From positions 1,612,001 through 1,676,000 of the forward strand of contig NZ_CP022579.1 of NCBI RefSeq assembly GCF_008274805.1: a stretch of 64,000 nucleotides of DNA, written 5' to 3'. The position numbers and the translations under genes were made by a program. The DNA is from Oryzomicrobium terrae. Lineage in GTDB: Bacteria > Pseudomonadota > Gammaproteobacteria > Burkholderiales > Rhodocyclaceae. The first letter of the stretch is position 1; the number at the start of each line of letters is the position of its first letter. This document shows positions 7,762 through 16,396 of this stretch, one piece after another. The notes under the pieces are model-generated. The model was given only the letters and a program-made list of their open reading frames with translations. It was not told where the DNA came from and ran no database searches.

Positions 7762-8796
7762 CTAGGCGCCCGCCGGGTGCATCGGCGAGCGGAGGGACGC
7801 CCGGGGGTAACTCCGGGCCCGGGGCGAAAGGCGCAGGCGATGGATGCAGAAGCGCTGCTGCCGGTCGCTCCAGCTCCCCTCGGCCAGCCAGCCGGCAGCG
7901 TGGGCCAGGGCGCAAAAGTCGTCCCGGGAATACTTGTAGGAATTCTCGGTATGGATCGTCTCGCCGGCGGCAAAGTCGAAATGCCGGCCACACAGGCGCA
8001 CCCGCTGCGGCCGGCGGCTGACCAGGTGCATCTCGATGCGCCCCAGGTCGGCCCGGTAGCGCGCCTCGTGGCGGAAGCCGGCGAGGGCGAAGTCGGCCCC
8101 CAGTTCTCGATTGATGCGGGCCAGCAGGTTGAGGTTGAAGGCTGCCGTGACCCCCCGGGTGTCGTCGTAGGCCGGCAGCAGGGCGGCCGGGTCCCGGGTG
8201 CAGTCGGTGCCGATCAGCATCAGGGCGTCCGCTCCCAGGGCCCCGGCCATCAGGCGCAGGAAGGCGATGGCGCCGGCGGGGGACAGGTTGCCGATGGTGG
8301 AGCCGGGGAAGAAACCAAGGCGCGGCCGCTCCGGCGCCTGCAAATCGTCGGGCAGGGCGAAGGGCTGGGTGAAGTCGGCCAGCAATGGCGCGATGCGCAG
8401 GCCCGAGAATTCCCGGGCCAGGGTCCGGGCCGATTCCCACAGGAATTCCTCGGCCAGATCGAGGGGCACGTAGGCGTGGGGAGCGGCCAGGGCGCGCAGC
8501 AGCAGCGGCGTCTTGCGGCTGGAGCCGCTGCCGATTTCCACCACCACGGCGCCCGGTCCCACCGGGCGGGCCATGTCATCGACGTGGGCTTCGAGGAGGC
8601 TGATCTCGGTGCGGGTCGGGTAGTACTCGGGCAGATGGGTGATCTCCTCGAACAGCTCGGAGCCGCGCCGGTCGTACAGCCAGGCGCTGGAAATCCGTTT
8701 CTGCGGTTGGGCCAGCCCTTCGAGCACGTTCGCGGCAAAGGCGGCAGTGGCCGCCGTGACGGTGCCCGGGGGCGGGAGGGCGTGGGGCGCGTTCAT
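7762..8796 (-). CDS. egtD: L-histidine N-alpha-methyltransferase EgtD
   Basis: SAM-dependent enzyme that trimethylates histidine to hercynine, the first step of ergothioneine synthesis. The 344-residue protein shows the family start (KRISSAWLYDRRGSELFEEITHLPEYYPTRTE, visible in parts), the SAM loop VVEIGSGSSRKT, FFPGSTIGNLSP and the substrate-side HTENSYKYS motif. The ATG at 8796 overlaps the TGA of egtB in an ATGA arrangement, so the two are translationally coupled. The C-terminal dozen residues (PRARSYPRASLRS) are unlike the family and may come from readthrough into the flanking intergenic sequence. Confidence 0.93.
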   Translation of the reverse strand: MNAPHALPPPGTVTAATAAFAANVLEGLAQPQKRISSAWLYDRRGSELFEEITHLPEYYPTRTEISLLEAHVDDMARPVGPGAVVVEIGSGSSRKTPLLLRALAAPHAYVPLDLAEEFLWESARTLAREFSGLRIAPLLADFTQPFALPDDLQAPERPRLGFFPGSTIGNLSPAGAIAFLRLMAGALGADALMLIGTDCTRDPAALLPAYDDTRGVTAAFNLNLLARINRELGADFALAGFRHEARYRADLGRIEMHLVSRRPQRVRLCGRHFDFAAGETIHTENSYKYSRDDFCALAHAAGWLAEGSWSDRQQRFCIHRLRLSPRARSYPRASLRSPMHPAGA

Positions 8797-10124
8797 GCCG
8801 CGTCCTCGGCCAGGCGCAGGCCGGCAAACTGCCAGCGCTGGTGGGGGTAGAAGAAGTTGCGGTAGGTGGCGCGCAGGTGGCCGGCTGGGGTGGCGCAGGA
8901 GCCGCCGCGCAGCACGAACTGGTTGCACATGAACTTGCCGTTGTATTCGCCGATGGCCCCCGCCGCCGGGCGGAAGCCCGGGTAGGCGACGAAGGGGCTG
9001 GCGCTCCATTCCCAGACGTCGCCGTACATCTGTGCGGGAGCGCTGGCGGCGCCGGCCGGTTCGGCCTGTGGGCCTAGTGCGCCTTGTGCCGCTGGCGTGG
9101 CCAGGGGATGCAGGGCGCCGCTGTCGGCGAAATTGCCGGCGATGGGCAATTCCCGGGCGGCTACTTCCCATTCGTACTCGCTGGGCAGGCGTTTGCCGGC
9201 CCAGCGGGCGTAGGCGTCGGCCTCGTAGAAGCTGACGTGGGCCACCGGTGCCGCCGGGTCGAGGGCCTGCACGCCGGCCAGGGTCATGGCCCGGGGCGGT
9301 TCGTCCGCCGGGTTTTCCCAGTACAGCGGCGCCGTCCAGCCGTCGCCCTGGACCGTCTTCCAGCCATCCGAGAGCCACAGGGCCGGCGTGCGGTAGCCGC
9401 CATCGGCGATGAAGTCGCACCACTCGGCATTGCTCACCGGGCGCGCGGCCAGGCGAAAGGGGCGCAGCAGCACCGCATGGCGTGGCCCCTCGCAGTCGAA
9501 GGCAAAGCCGGGGGCGGTGGCGCTGTCGTGGCCGACTTCGTAACGACCGCCCGGGTAGGCGATCCAGGCCGGCGGGGAGGGGGCCGTCGACGCTCGCGCC
9601 GCGGCCTCGGCGCGCGGGCGGTAGGCCGGGCGCAGCGGATTCTGGGCGAAGAGGTGGAGGAGATCGGTGAGCAGCAATTCCTGGTGCTGTTGCTCATGAT
9701 GCAGGCCAAGCACCAGGCGCGCCGCCAGCCCTTCGGCAAGGGGCGTGCCCAGCAGCCGGGCCATGGCGTCGTCCACATGGGCGCGGTACTCCAGCACCTC
9801 GGCGAGAGAGGGGCGGGTCAGCAGTCCCCGCCGGTGGCGCGGATGGCGGGCCCCGACGCTGTCGTAGTAGGAGTTGAACAGGTAGCGGTAGCGGGCGTCG
9901 TAGCCGCGGTAGGCGGGGGCCGCGCCGGCCAGGACGAATTCCTCGAAGAACCAGGTGGTGTGCGCCAGATGCCACTTGGCCGGGCTGGCGTCGTCCATGG
10001 ACTGGACGGTGGCATCCGCATCGGACAGGCCCTCGGCCAGGGCGAGGGTGCGGGCGCGCACCGCGGCGTAGCGGGCTGCCAGGTCACAGCCGGAAGCATC
10101 GGCGGGCGCGGGCATCATCGACAT
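8793..10124 (-). CDS. egtB: Ergothioneine biosynthesis sulfoxide synthase EgtB
   Basis: Non-haem iron enzyme that joins hercynine and a thiol donor through a C-S bond using O2. An N-terminal DinB-like domain provides the His ligands (HLAHTTWFFEE near residue 50 and LHHEQQHQELLLTDL), and the C-terminal formylglycine-enzyme-like fold carries RPVSNAEWCDFI, GDVWEWSASPF and RGGSCATPAGHLR. The ATG at 10124 sits immediately after AGGAAGG; the ATG at 10118 (M-S-M-M) has better spacing and may be the real start. It forms an operon with egtD; no egtC or egtE is present, which fits the short egtBD type using sulphur steps encoded elsewhere. Confidence 0.93.
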   Translation of the reverse strand: MSMMPAPADASGCDLAARYAAVRARTLALAEGLSDADATVQSMDDASPAKWHLAHTTWFFEEFVLAGAAPAYRGYDARYRYLFNSYYDSVGARHPRHRRGLLTRPSLAEVLEYRAHVDDAMARLLGTPLAEGLAARLVLGLHHEQQHQELLLTDLLHLFAQNPLRPAYRPRAEAAARASTAPSPPAWIAYPGGRYEVGHDSATAPGFAFDCEGPRHAVLLRPFRLAARPVSNAEWCDFIADGGYRTPALWLSDGWKTVQGDGWTAPLYWENPADEPPRAMTLAGVQALDPAAPVAHVSFYEADAYARWAGKRLPSEYEWEVAARELPIAGNFADSGALHPLATPAAQGALGPQAEPAGAASAPAQMYGDVWEWSASPFVAYPGFRPAAGAIGEYNGKFMCNQFVLRGGSCATPAGHLRATYRNFFYPHQRWQFAGLRLAEDAA

Positions 10125-10284
10125 CCTTCCTGCGACGGCGGAACGGCTTTTCACCTTAGGCGAGCCCAAGGGCTTTTGCCAGGCGCCCGTTGGAAGCGGG
10201 CAGCGTCATATCCCGGTAACAACGGCAGGCCACTCTCGACCCGTTGCAGGTCGACGGTGTGAATCGTTTAAATCCGAGGTCGCG

Positions 10285-10521
10285 ATGGCTGAGACGATAT
10301 TCTGCTACTGCTGCAGGCTGAAGCATCCCAAGGACCAGATGCGTCTGTACCCGACCAAGCGCGGGCCGCGTTGGCGCTGCCTGCGCAGCATCGAGGGCGC
10401 GAGCCGGAGCATCGCCGAGCGCGATGCGTTCGGCCAGCAGCAGACGGTGATCAACAGCGAACAGGCGCGCCTCCACGCGCAGTACTCCCTGCGCCTGCGC
10501 CACAGCGACGTCGCCCGGTAG
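10285..10521 (+). CDS. Small Cys-containing protein, unknown function
   Basis: A 78-residue protein starting MAETIFCYCCRLKHPKDQMRL after a weak AGGT ribosome site. The FCYCC-x-HP start plus Cys at about 32 (RWRCLRS) could bind a metal ion, as in small zinc-ribbon-like proteins; the rest is basic and helical. I recall similar small proteins with a C-x-CC...HP start in Betaproteobacteria but know no function. It is divergent from egtB, with about 160 bases between. Confidence 0.65.
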   Translation: MAETIFCYCCRLKHPKDQMRLYPTKRGPRWRCLRSIEGASRSIAERDAFGQQQTVINSEQARLHAQYSLRLRHSDVAR

Positions 10522-10679
10522 CCCCGGCACCCGTCGCCGCCGGGAGTCCGGCTTGCCTGGATGGGGCGTCAGGTGGCCGGGCCTTGTTCCAAGGGCCGGT
10601 GGCCGCTGTGGACATTGCCCCTTGCCGCCGGGAAATCGCCGCTCACCCGACCGCTTTTCTTCAGGGGCTGGGCGAAGGT

Positions 10680-10776
10680 CCGCGCCAATAAAGGCGTTTC
10701 GAGGTGGTCGCCTGAAGAGCCGCGCCAATACTCGTTCTTCAGAGGGCATGCCTCAAACCCCGCGACTGGCGCGGGG
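10680..10776. repeat. Palindromic intergenic repeat, copy B
   Basis: Second copy of the element at 7525-7622. It has CGCC-aataaa-GGCG at 10683-10696, CCGCGCCAAT, AGGGCATGCCT and CTGGCGCGGGG in the same order and spacing, while intervening bases differ. It lies just downstream of the minus-strand gene ending at 10810 and after the plus-strand small gene ending at 10521, so in the 3' flank of both. Confidence 0.7.
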
Positions 10777-10809
10777 TTCGGCCATATCGAAAACTACGGT
10801 TGGGAAAAA

Positions 10810-11292
10810 TCAGCCCTGGGCAGGCTTCCAGCCCGGGTGGGCGAAGTAGTTGCCATAGGCCTGTAAGGCCTTCACCACCTTGACGGCGCCGTCGTGGCGG
10901 GCTGTGCCTTCCTGGCCTTGCATGACCTCGGCGCCAGCCAGCAGATCGGCGATCACCAGGTGGAGCATGGCATCGGCCTCGGCGTCGAGCTTGCAATGTT
11001 CCACGGCGTAGGCCACTTCCTTGTTCACCGTGGTGGCCAGGGCGGCGTAGTCGGCGTCGCTGAAGCGCTCCTGGTGGATCCGGGGCAGGGCGCGAACCAT
11101 GGCGCCGTTGATGCGCCCCATGGCGCCGCGCAAGGGGGCATCGGTCTGCCATTTCTTGCCGGCGTTGAGGTGCAGCGAGGCCGGCGCTTCGGCGCTGCCG
11201 TGGTCGTGGGAATGGCCGTGGGCCTGCGCCTGGACGGCAGGGGAGAGGGCGAACAGGGCGGCCAGGAGCAGGGGCGTGGCGGGTAGTTTCAT
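10810..11292 (-). CDS. Periplasmic His-rich protein, putative metal binding
   Basis: The 160-residue protein begins with a Sec signal peptide (MKLPATPLLLAALFALSPAVQAQA) and then a His-rich stretch AHGHSHDHG that could bind Cu, Ni or Zn. The mature part is alpha-helical with NAGKKWQTDAPLRGAMGRI and VAYAVEHCKLDAEADAMLHLVIADLLAG, which I associate with a small family of periplasmic proteins (DnrO-like) found near metal and nitrogen oxide genes in Betaproteobacteria. It has one conserved-looking Cys. It is monocistronic. Confidence 0.75.
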   Translation of the reverse strand: MKLPATPLLLAALFALSPAVQAQAHGHSHDHGSAEAPASLHLNAGKKWQTDAPLRGAMGRINGAMVRALPRIHQERFSDADYAALATTVNKEVAYAVEHCKLDAEADAMLHLVIADLLAGAEVMQGQEGTARHDGAVKVVKALQAYGNYFAHPGWKPAQG

Positions 11293-11614
11293 CGTGAGGT
11301 CTCTCGCAGAGGTGAAGGGCCGGGGCCTGGATCGGGGCCGCGGAAGAAATACCCGAGCATTTTTGTCGGCTACTGCTTAAACCAACCTTAAGCCAAGGGG
11401 CTGGATTTGATGCCGATCATAAAAGCCCGCTAGTGCGGATTCCCTGCCTGGTGCGCGGTCCAGGGGGAAGGCGATGCCCCCTGAAGAGGGTGTTTCCGGA
11501 GGAACCTAAATTTCATAGCCTGGCCTAACAACCGGCACAAAATCTGTTCTCACGGGATCGCTGCCACCGAATCAGTGCACGGTGCCGGTCACGGTTCCTG
11601 TCCTGGAGCAAGCC
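11293..11614. other. Intergenic region with small inverted repeats
   Basis: No gene is supported here. It contains GCTTAA-7-TTAAGC (11375-11393) and CAGGGGG-9-CCCCCTG (11461-11483), followed by TTTCCGGAGGAACC, which looks like a ribosome site without a reading frame after it. It could hold the promoters of the two divergent genes. I recognise no riboswitch class. Confidence 0.5.
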
Positions 11615-12376
11615 ATGGCGCAACGCGTGTTGGTGACTGCCGGAGCCTCCGGAATTGGGCGCGAGATTGCCCGGGCGTTTGCCGCGGGCGGCGCCCGGGT
11701 CTTCGTGTGCGACATCGACGCCCAGGCGCTCACGGTGCTCACCGGTGAAATCCCTGGCGTGACAGTCGGCATCTGCGACGTGTCGAAGCGGGCCGAGGTC
11801 GAGCGCATGGTGGCGGACTGCGCACAGGCCCTGGGCGGCCTCGACGTGCTGGTCAACAACGCGGGCATCGCCGGCCCGACCGCGCCGGTCGAGACGATGG
11901 ACCCGGATGCGTGGGAAAAGGTCATGCAGGTGGACCTGACCGGAACCTTCAACGTCACCCGCTGCGCCATTCCCCACCTGAAGCAGTCCAGCGCCGGGGT
12001 CATCATCACCATGTCATCGGTGGCCGGGCGTTTCGGCTACGCCAACCGCAGCCCGTATTGCACGGCCAAATGGGGGCTGATCGGATTCACCAAGACGCTG
12101 GCCATCGAGCTGGGCGAATACGGGATTCGCGCCAATGCCATCCTGCCGGGGGCGGTGGACGGACCACGCATCCAGCGGGTGTTTGAAGGCCGTGCCCAGG
12201 TGAGCGGCCGGCCCCTGGAGCAGATCAAGCAGGAGGCGATGGCCGTCCAGTCGCTCAAACGAATGGTCGATCCGAAGGACATTGCCGCATTGGCGGTATT
12301 CCTGGCCTCGGATGCCGCCAAGTCGATCTCCGGCCAGATGCTGCCGATCGACAACGACATGCAGCAGGCCAGCTGA
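11615..12376 (+). CDS. SDR family NAD(P)-dependent oxidoreductase
   Basis: Classical short-chain dehydrogenase of 253 residues. The cofactor loop is TAGASGIGREIA (glycine-rich TGxxxGIG with an Ala), followed by NNAG, ITMSSVAG with the catalytic Ser, and YCTAK with the catalytic Tyr and Lys. The ATG at 11615 has GGAGCAAGCC just upstream, so it is preferred over the upstream GTG at 11582. The substrate cannot be read from sequence. The next gene, an amidohydrolase, starts 24 bases downstream with its own strong ribosome site, suggesting an operon. Confidence 0.9.
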   Translation: MAQRVLVTAGASGIGREIARAFAAGGARVFVCDIDAQALTVLTGEIPGVTVGICDVSKRAEVERMVADCAQALGGLDVLVNNAGIAGPTAPVETMDPDAWEKVMQVDLTGTFNVTRCAIPHLKQSSAGVIITMSSVAGRFGYANRSPYCTAKWGLIGFTKTLAIELGEYGIRANAILPGAVDGPRIQRVFEGRAQVSGRPLEQIKQEAMAVQSLKRMVDPKDIAALAVFLASDAAKSISGQMLPIDNDMQQAS

Positions 12377-12400
12377 TCCCGCCACGATTCAAGGAGGCCA

Positions 12401-13695
12401 ATGATGAACACGACGACCGCAACGACCGCAACGGCTGCGGAGCCTGTCCTGCAGCATCTCGACCAGCTGCTCCCCGACCTCGAGGCTTTCTACAAGGACG
12501 TGCCGCGCACCCCGAGTTGTCGATGCAGGAGACGCGCACGGCCGAACGGGTGGCGGAGCGGCTGCGCGCCGCCGGATATGAAGTGACGACGGGGATCGGG
12601 AAGACCGGCGTGGTGGGCCTGCTGCGCAACGGCGAGGGCCCGACCGTGATGTTGCGCGCCGACATGGACGCCCTGCCGGTCGAGGAGGCGACCGGCCTCG
12701 ACTACGCCAGCAAGGAGAGGGCCAAGGACCGGGAAGGCAATACGGTGCCGGTGGGGCACATGTGCGGGCACGACATGCACGTCGCCTGGCTCGTGGGGGC
12801 GACAGCCCTGTTCGCCCAGGCCAAGCCGGCCTGGCGGGGAACGCTGATGGCGGTCTTCCAGCCCGGGGAAGAGACCGCGGAAGGGGCGCAGGCCATGATC
12901 GACGACGGCCTCTTCACGCGCTTTCCCAAACCGGCGGTCGTCCTTGGACAGCACGTCATGGTGGGGCCGGCCGGCGCCGTGGCCGGGCGCACCGGCGCCA
13001 TCACGTCAGCGGCGGACAGCCTGCAGATCCGCCTGTTCGGCCGGGGCGCCCATGGATCGATGCCCCAGGCCAGCATCGATCCGGTGGTGATGGCGGCTGC
13101 GACGGTGATGCGCCTGCAAACCGTGGTGTCTCGTGAAGTCGCCGCGGCGGAGGCCGCCGTGGTTACGGTGGGGGCATTGCAGGCGGGTACTAAGGAGAAT
13201 GTCATCCCCGACGAAGCCATCATCAAACTGAACGTCCGGACATTCGACGAGGGGGTGCGCAAGCGGGTGCTGGCGGCGATCGAACGGATCGTCAATGCCG
13301 AAGCCGCCGCATCGGGCGCCCCGCGGCCGCCGGAAATCACGACGCTCGATCACTATCCGCTCAACGTCAATGACGTGGAGGCGAGCAAGCGGGTGGTCGA
13401 GGCGTTTCGCCGGCACTTTCCCGCCGAGCGGGTCCGGCAAACCGGGCCGGCCCCGGCCAGCGAGGATTTCGGATCGTTCGGCACCGAGTGGCACGTCCCT
13501 TCCGTCTTCTGGTTTGTCGGCGGCACCGATCCCGAGGTCTATGCCGAAGCCATGAAGGCGGGGCGGCTCAACGAGCTGCCGGTCAACCACAGCCCGCTCT
13601 TCGCGCCGGTCATCCACCCGACGCTGCGGACGGGGGTCGAGAGCCTGGTGGTTGCCGCGCAGGCATGGTTTTCGGAGCAACAGGCGCCCGCGTAA
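12401..13695 (+). pseudogene. M20D amidohydrolase, interrupted by a frameshift
   Basis: The protein is a hippurate/indole-acetyl amino acid hydrolase-type M20D metallopeptidase. The zinc-site motif GHMCGHDMH, QPGEETAEGA, the dimerisation segment GRGAHGSMPQASIDPV and the C-terminal NHSPLFAP are intact. The N-terminus (EAFYKDV) is in one frame and HPELSMQETRTAERV in another; joining them needs one inserted base near 12503, where GTGCCGCGCAC stands where GTGCACGCGCAC-like sequence (DVHAHPELS) is expected. This is either a true inactivating deletion or a sequencing error. AAGGAGG at 12391 with ATG at 12401 or 12404 gives the start. Without repair the downstream frame could start only at internal codons and lack ~40 residues. 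Confidence 0.8.
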
Positions 13696-13759
13696 GCCCG
13701 CGTGATCGCCGGGTCGTCCCGGCCAGCGGCTTCATCGGGCGCCTTGGGGAGAACCTGCG

Positions 13760-14398
13760 ATGTCGCTTCTGCTTGTCCTCGATCTTGCCGGTACCTTCGT
13801 TTTCGCCCTCAGCGGCGCCACCGCCGGCGTGGAGCGGCGGCTCGACTTGTTCGGCATCCTGGTGCTCTCCTTCGTCGCCGGAAACTTCGGCGGCATTACC
13901 CGCGACCTCATGATCGGCGCGGTGCCGCCGGCCGGGATCGGCGACTGGCGCTATCTGGCAGTGTCGCTGCTGGCGGGGGTGATCACCTTCTACCGCTATG
14001 GGGCGGTGGATCGGCTGCGCTCCCCCGTCCTCTTGTTCGATGCGGCGGGGCTTGCGCTCTTCGCCGTTTCGGGGGCGCACAAGGCCCTCGTGTTCGGGCT
14101 CAATCCCCTCATGGCGGCGTTGCTCGGCATGCTCACGGGCATTGGCGGCGGCATGGTGCGCGACGTTCTGCTGGCCAATGTGCCCACCGTCCTGCGCGCC
14201 GACATTTACGCCACGGCCGCGCTGGCCGGTGCGGCCGTGGTGGTGGTGGGCGAGCTGCTGAAGCTCCCCCCCACCGCCACGACCATCGTCGGCGCATTGC
14301 TGTGCTTCGGCCTACGCCTCATGGCCCTGCGCCGCGGCTGGCATCTGCCGGTTGCCCGGCCCGAACGGTCGCCCGACCAACAACAGTCCCGGGATTAG
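13760..14398 (+). CDS. TRIC/UPF0126 family membrane protein
   Basis: The 212-residue protein has about seven hydrophobic segments and two repeats with the conserved glycine-rich loop: AGNFGGITRDLMIG and TGIGGGMVRDVLL. This is the trimeric intracellular cation channel-like fold; bacterial members are K+-permeable channels or, for some YadS-type proteins, glycine transporters. The start is ATG at 13760 (MSLLLVLDLAG), preceded by GGGGAG. It follows the amidohydrolase in the same direction but with a 64-base gap. Confidence 0.9.
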   Translation: MSLLLVLDLAGTFVFALSGATAGVERRLDLFGILVLSFVAGNFGGITRDLMIGAVPPAGIGDWRYLAVSLLAGVITFYRYGAVDRLRSPVLLFDAAGLALFAVSGAHKALVFGLNPLMAALLGMLTGIGGGMVRDVLLANVPTVLRADIYATAALAGAAVVVVGELLKLPPTATTIVGALLCFGLRLMALRRGWHLPVARPERSPDQQQSRD

Positions 14399-14437
14399 AC
14401 GTGCGCCAGTCATCCCCGTTTCCCGGGGAGCAGCGCA

Positions 14438-14461
14438 CCCTATCGGGTCGTCCTGATAGGG
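14438..14461. other. Stem-loop between convergent genes
   Basis: CCCTATC / GATAGGG with a 10-base loop, between the TRIC gene and recJ, which converge here. No T-run follows. It may end transcription; evidence is weak. Confidence 0.3.
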
Positions 14462-14571
14462 GGCTCGGACGGGGGGGCGATTGACGGAAGAGGCTGGACA
14501 CCCGCTACGCCGACGCAGGCGTGCAGAACCCGGGGCAGGAACTGCGCTTCAGAAATTTTGGAGGGATGCCC

Positions 14572-16290
14572 TTAGGCCCCTTCGGCGTACTCGATCACCA
14601 GTTGGGGGCTGGAGACACCGTTGTATTCATTGACGGTGAGGCGGTAGGCGGCGCGGATGCGGTCGCCGGCGTCGTCGGTGGAGTTGAAGCGGATCGCTTC
14701 CAGCCGGGTGTTGCCCTTGCGCAGGGTCAGCTTGAGGTGCTTCTCCTTGAGCACGCGGCGCTGTTCCACCACGAACTCGTCCTGGAACAGGGGTGGGGGG
14801 AAGCCCTGGCCCCACACCTCGCCTTCGAGCAGGCGGGCCACGTCCAGGTTGAAGAAGCCGGAATCCAGGCCGCCGTCGGTTTCCAGGGTGCGGGTCAGCT
14901 CGGCCTCGGTCAGCCATTCGTCGGCCACCCGGGCGAACTGGTCGCGGAACTCGTCGAAGCGTTCCTCGGGAATGGTGGCGCCGGCCGCCATGGCGTGGCC
15001 GCCGAATTTGATCAGCAGACCCGGGGCGCGCTTGGAGACGAGGTCCAGGGCGTCGCGCAGGTGGAAGCCGGGGATGGAGCGCCCGGAGCCCTTGATTTCG
15101 CCATTCTCGCCCCGGGCGAAGGCGAACACCGGGCGGTGGATGCGGTCCTTGATGCGCGAGGCCAGGATGCCCACCACGCCCTGGTGCCAGTCCGGGTCGA
15201 ACAGGGCCAGGGCGGCGGGGATGGCGGTGCCTTCACCGCCCTCCAGACTGCCGGCTTCCAGCTCGGCCAGCCGCTCCAGGGCCTGCTCCTGCATGCCGGC
15301 CTCGATCTCGCGCCGTTCCCGGTTGAGCTTGTCCAGCTCCTGGGCGATGTTCAGCGCCCGGCCCGGGTCGTCGGTGATCAGGCATTCGATGCCCAGGCTC
15401 ATGTCCGAAAGACGCCCGGCGGCGTTGAGCCGGGGGCCGACGACGAAGCCCAGGTCGAAGGCGGACAGGCGGTTGAGTTCGCGGCCGGCGGCCGAGAACA
15501 GGGCGCGGATGCCGGCGCACAGCTTGCCCTGGCGCATGCGGGCCAGGCCCTGGGCCACCAGGATGCGGTTGTTGCGGTCGAGCTTGACCACGTCGGCCAC
15601 GGTGCCCAGGGCCACCAGGTCGAGCAGGTTGCCGAAGTTGGGCTCGGGCCGGTCGACGAAGAAGCCCCGGTTGCGCAGCTCGGCGCGCAGGGCCAGCAGC
15701 ACGTAGAACATCACCCCGACCCCGGCCAGGTTCTTGGAGGGGAAGTCGCAGCCCGGCTGGTTGGGGTTCACGATCACCTCGGCCTCGGGCAGGGTCTCCC
15801 CCGGCAGGTGGTGGTCGGTGATCAGGGTGGCGATGCCCAGCTCCCGGGCCCGCTCAACCCCGGCGATGCTGGCGATGCCGTTGTCCACGGTGACCAGCAG
15901 GTCCGGGTTGCGCTCGGCGGCCAGGTCGACGATCTCCGGCGACAGGCCGTAACCCAGGGTGAAGCGGTTGGGCACCAGGTAATCCACAGTGCCGCCCAGG
16001 CTGCGCAGGCCGCGCACCGCCACGGCGCAGGCGGTGGCGCCGTCGCAGTCGTAGTCGGCCACGATCAGGATGCGGGCCTCGGCCTCCAGGGCGTCGGCCA
16101 GCAGCGCGGCGGCGTCTTCGGCGCCCTTCAGGGCTTTCGGCGGCAGCAGCCCGGCCAGGCCGTAGTCCAGGTCGCCCTTGGCGGCCACCCCCCGGGCGGC
16201 GTAGATCCGCGCCAGCAGCGGGTGCAAGCCCGATTGTTCGAGGCTCCAGACGAGTTTTTCGGAAACGGGGCGGGTGACGATGCGGGTCAT
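14572..16290 (-). CDS. recJ: Single-stranded-DNA-specific exonuclease RecJ
   Basis: 5'-3' ssDNA exonuclease of recombination and mismatch repair. The 572 residues carry DYDCDG (about 80-85), the DHH motif in ITDHHLPGE (about 157) and GPRLNAAGR in the DHH-associated half, then GGHAMAAGATI (DHHA1). The ATG at 16290 (MTRIVTRPVS) matches the family start; the open frame continues upstream through low-complexity His/Pro codons that are not family-like. It follows an rpfE-type gene by about 107 bases, as in other proteobacteria. Confidence 0.95.
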   Translation of the reverse strand: MTRIVTRPVSEKLVWSLEQSGLHPLLARIYAARGVAAKGDLDYGLAGLLPPKALKGAEDAAALLADALEAEARILIVADYDCDGATACAVAVRGLRSLGGTVDYLVPNRFTLGYGLSPEIVDLAAERNPDLLVTVDNGIASIAGVERARELGIATLITDHHLPGETLPEAEVIVNPNQPGCDFPSKNLAGVGVMFYVLLALRAELRNRGFFVDRPEPNFGNLLDLVALGTVADVVKLDRNNRILVAQGLARMRQGKLCAGIRALFSAAGRELNRLSAFDLGFVVGPRLNAAGRLSDMSLGIECLITDDPGRALNIAQELDKLNRERREIEAGMQEQALERLAELEAGSLEGGEGTAIPAALALFDPDWHQGVVGILASRIKDRIHRPVFAFARGENGEIKGSGRSIPGFHLRDALDLVSKRAPGLLIKFGGHAMAAGATIPEERFDEFRDQFARVADEWLTEAELTRTLETDGGLDSGFFNLDVARLLEGEVWGQGFPPPLFQDEFVVEQRRVLKEKHLKLTLRKGNTRLEAIRFNSTDDAGDRIRAAYRLTVNEYNGVSSPQLVIEYAEGA

Positions 16291-16352
16291 GGCGTGGGGT
16301 GTCGGGGCGGAGCCTGGGGCGGGATGTAGCGCGGCTGGGTAATGGGAATGGC

Positions 16353-16379
16353 GGTGGTGCTGGTGGTGCTGGTAGTGGG
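16353..16379. repeat. Short GGT-rich direct repeat
   Basis: GGTGGTGCT occurs twice in tandem (16353-16370) and a third degraded unit GGTAGTGGG follows. It lies in the spacer upstream of recJ and produces a spurious His-rich translation. Confidence 0.6.
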
Positions 16380-16396
16380 CGGCAGAGGCGGGCGGA

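Noticed and set aside
5856-7991. 711-codon minus-strand open frame
   Set aside because: Antisense to dnaB; its N-terminal part only reads through the intergenic repeat and egtD region.
14521-16329. 602-codon plus-strand open frame
   Set aside because: Antisense shadow of recJ; Gly/Val/Gln-rich translation with no domain, produced by high GC third positions.
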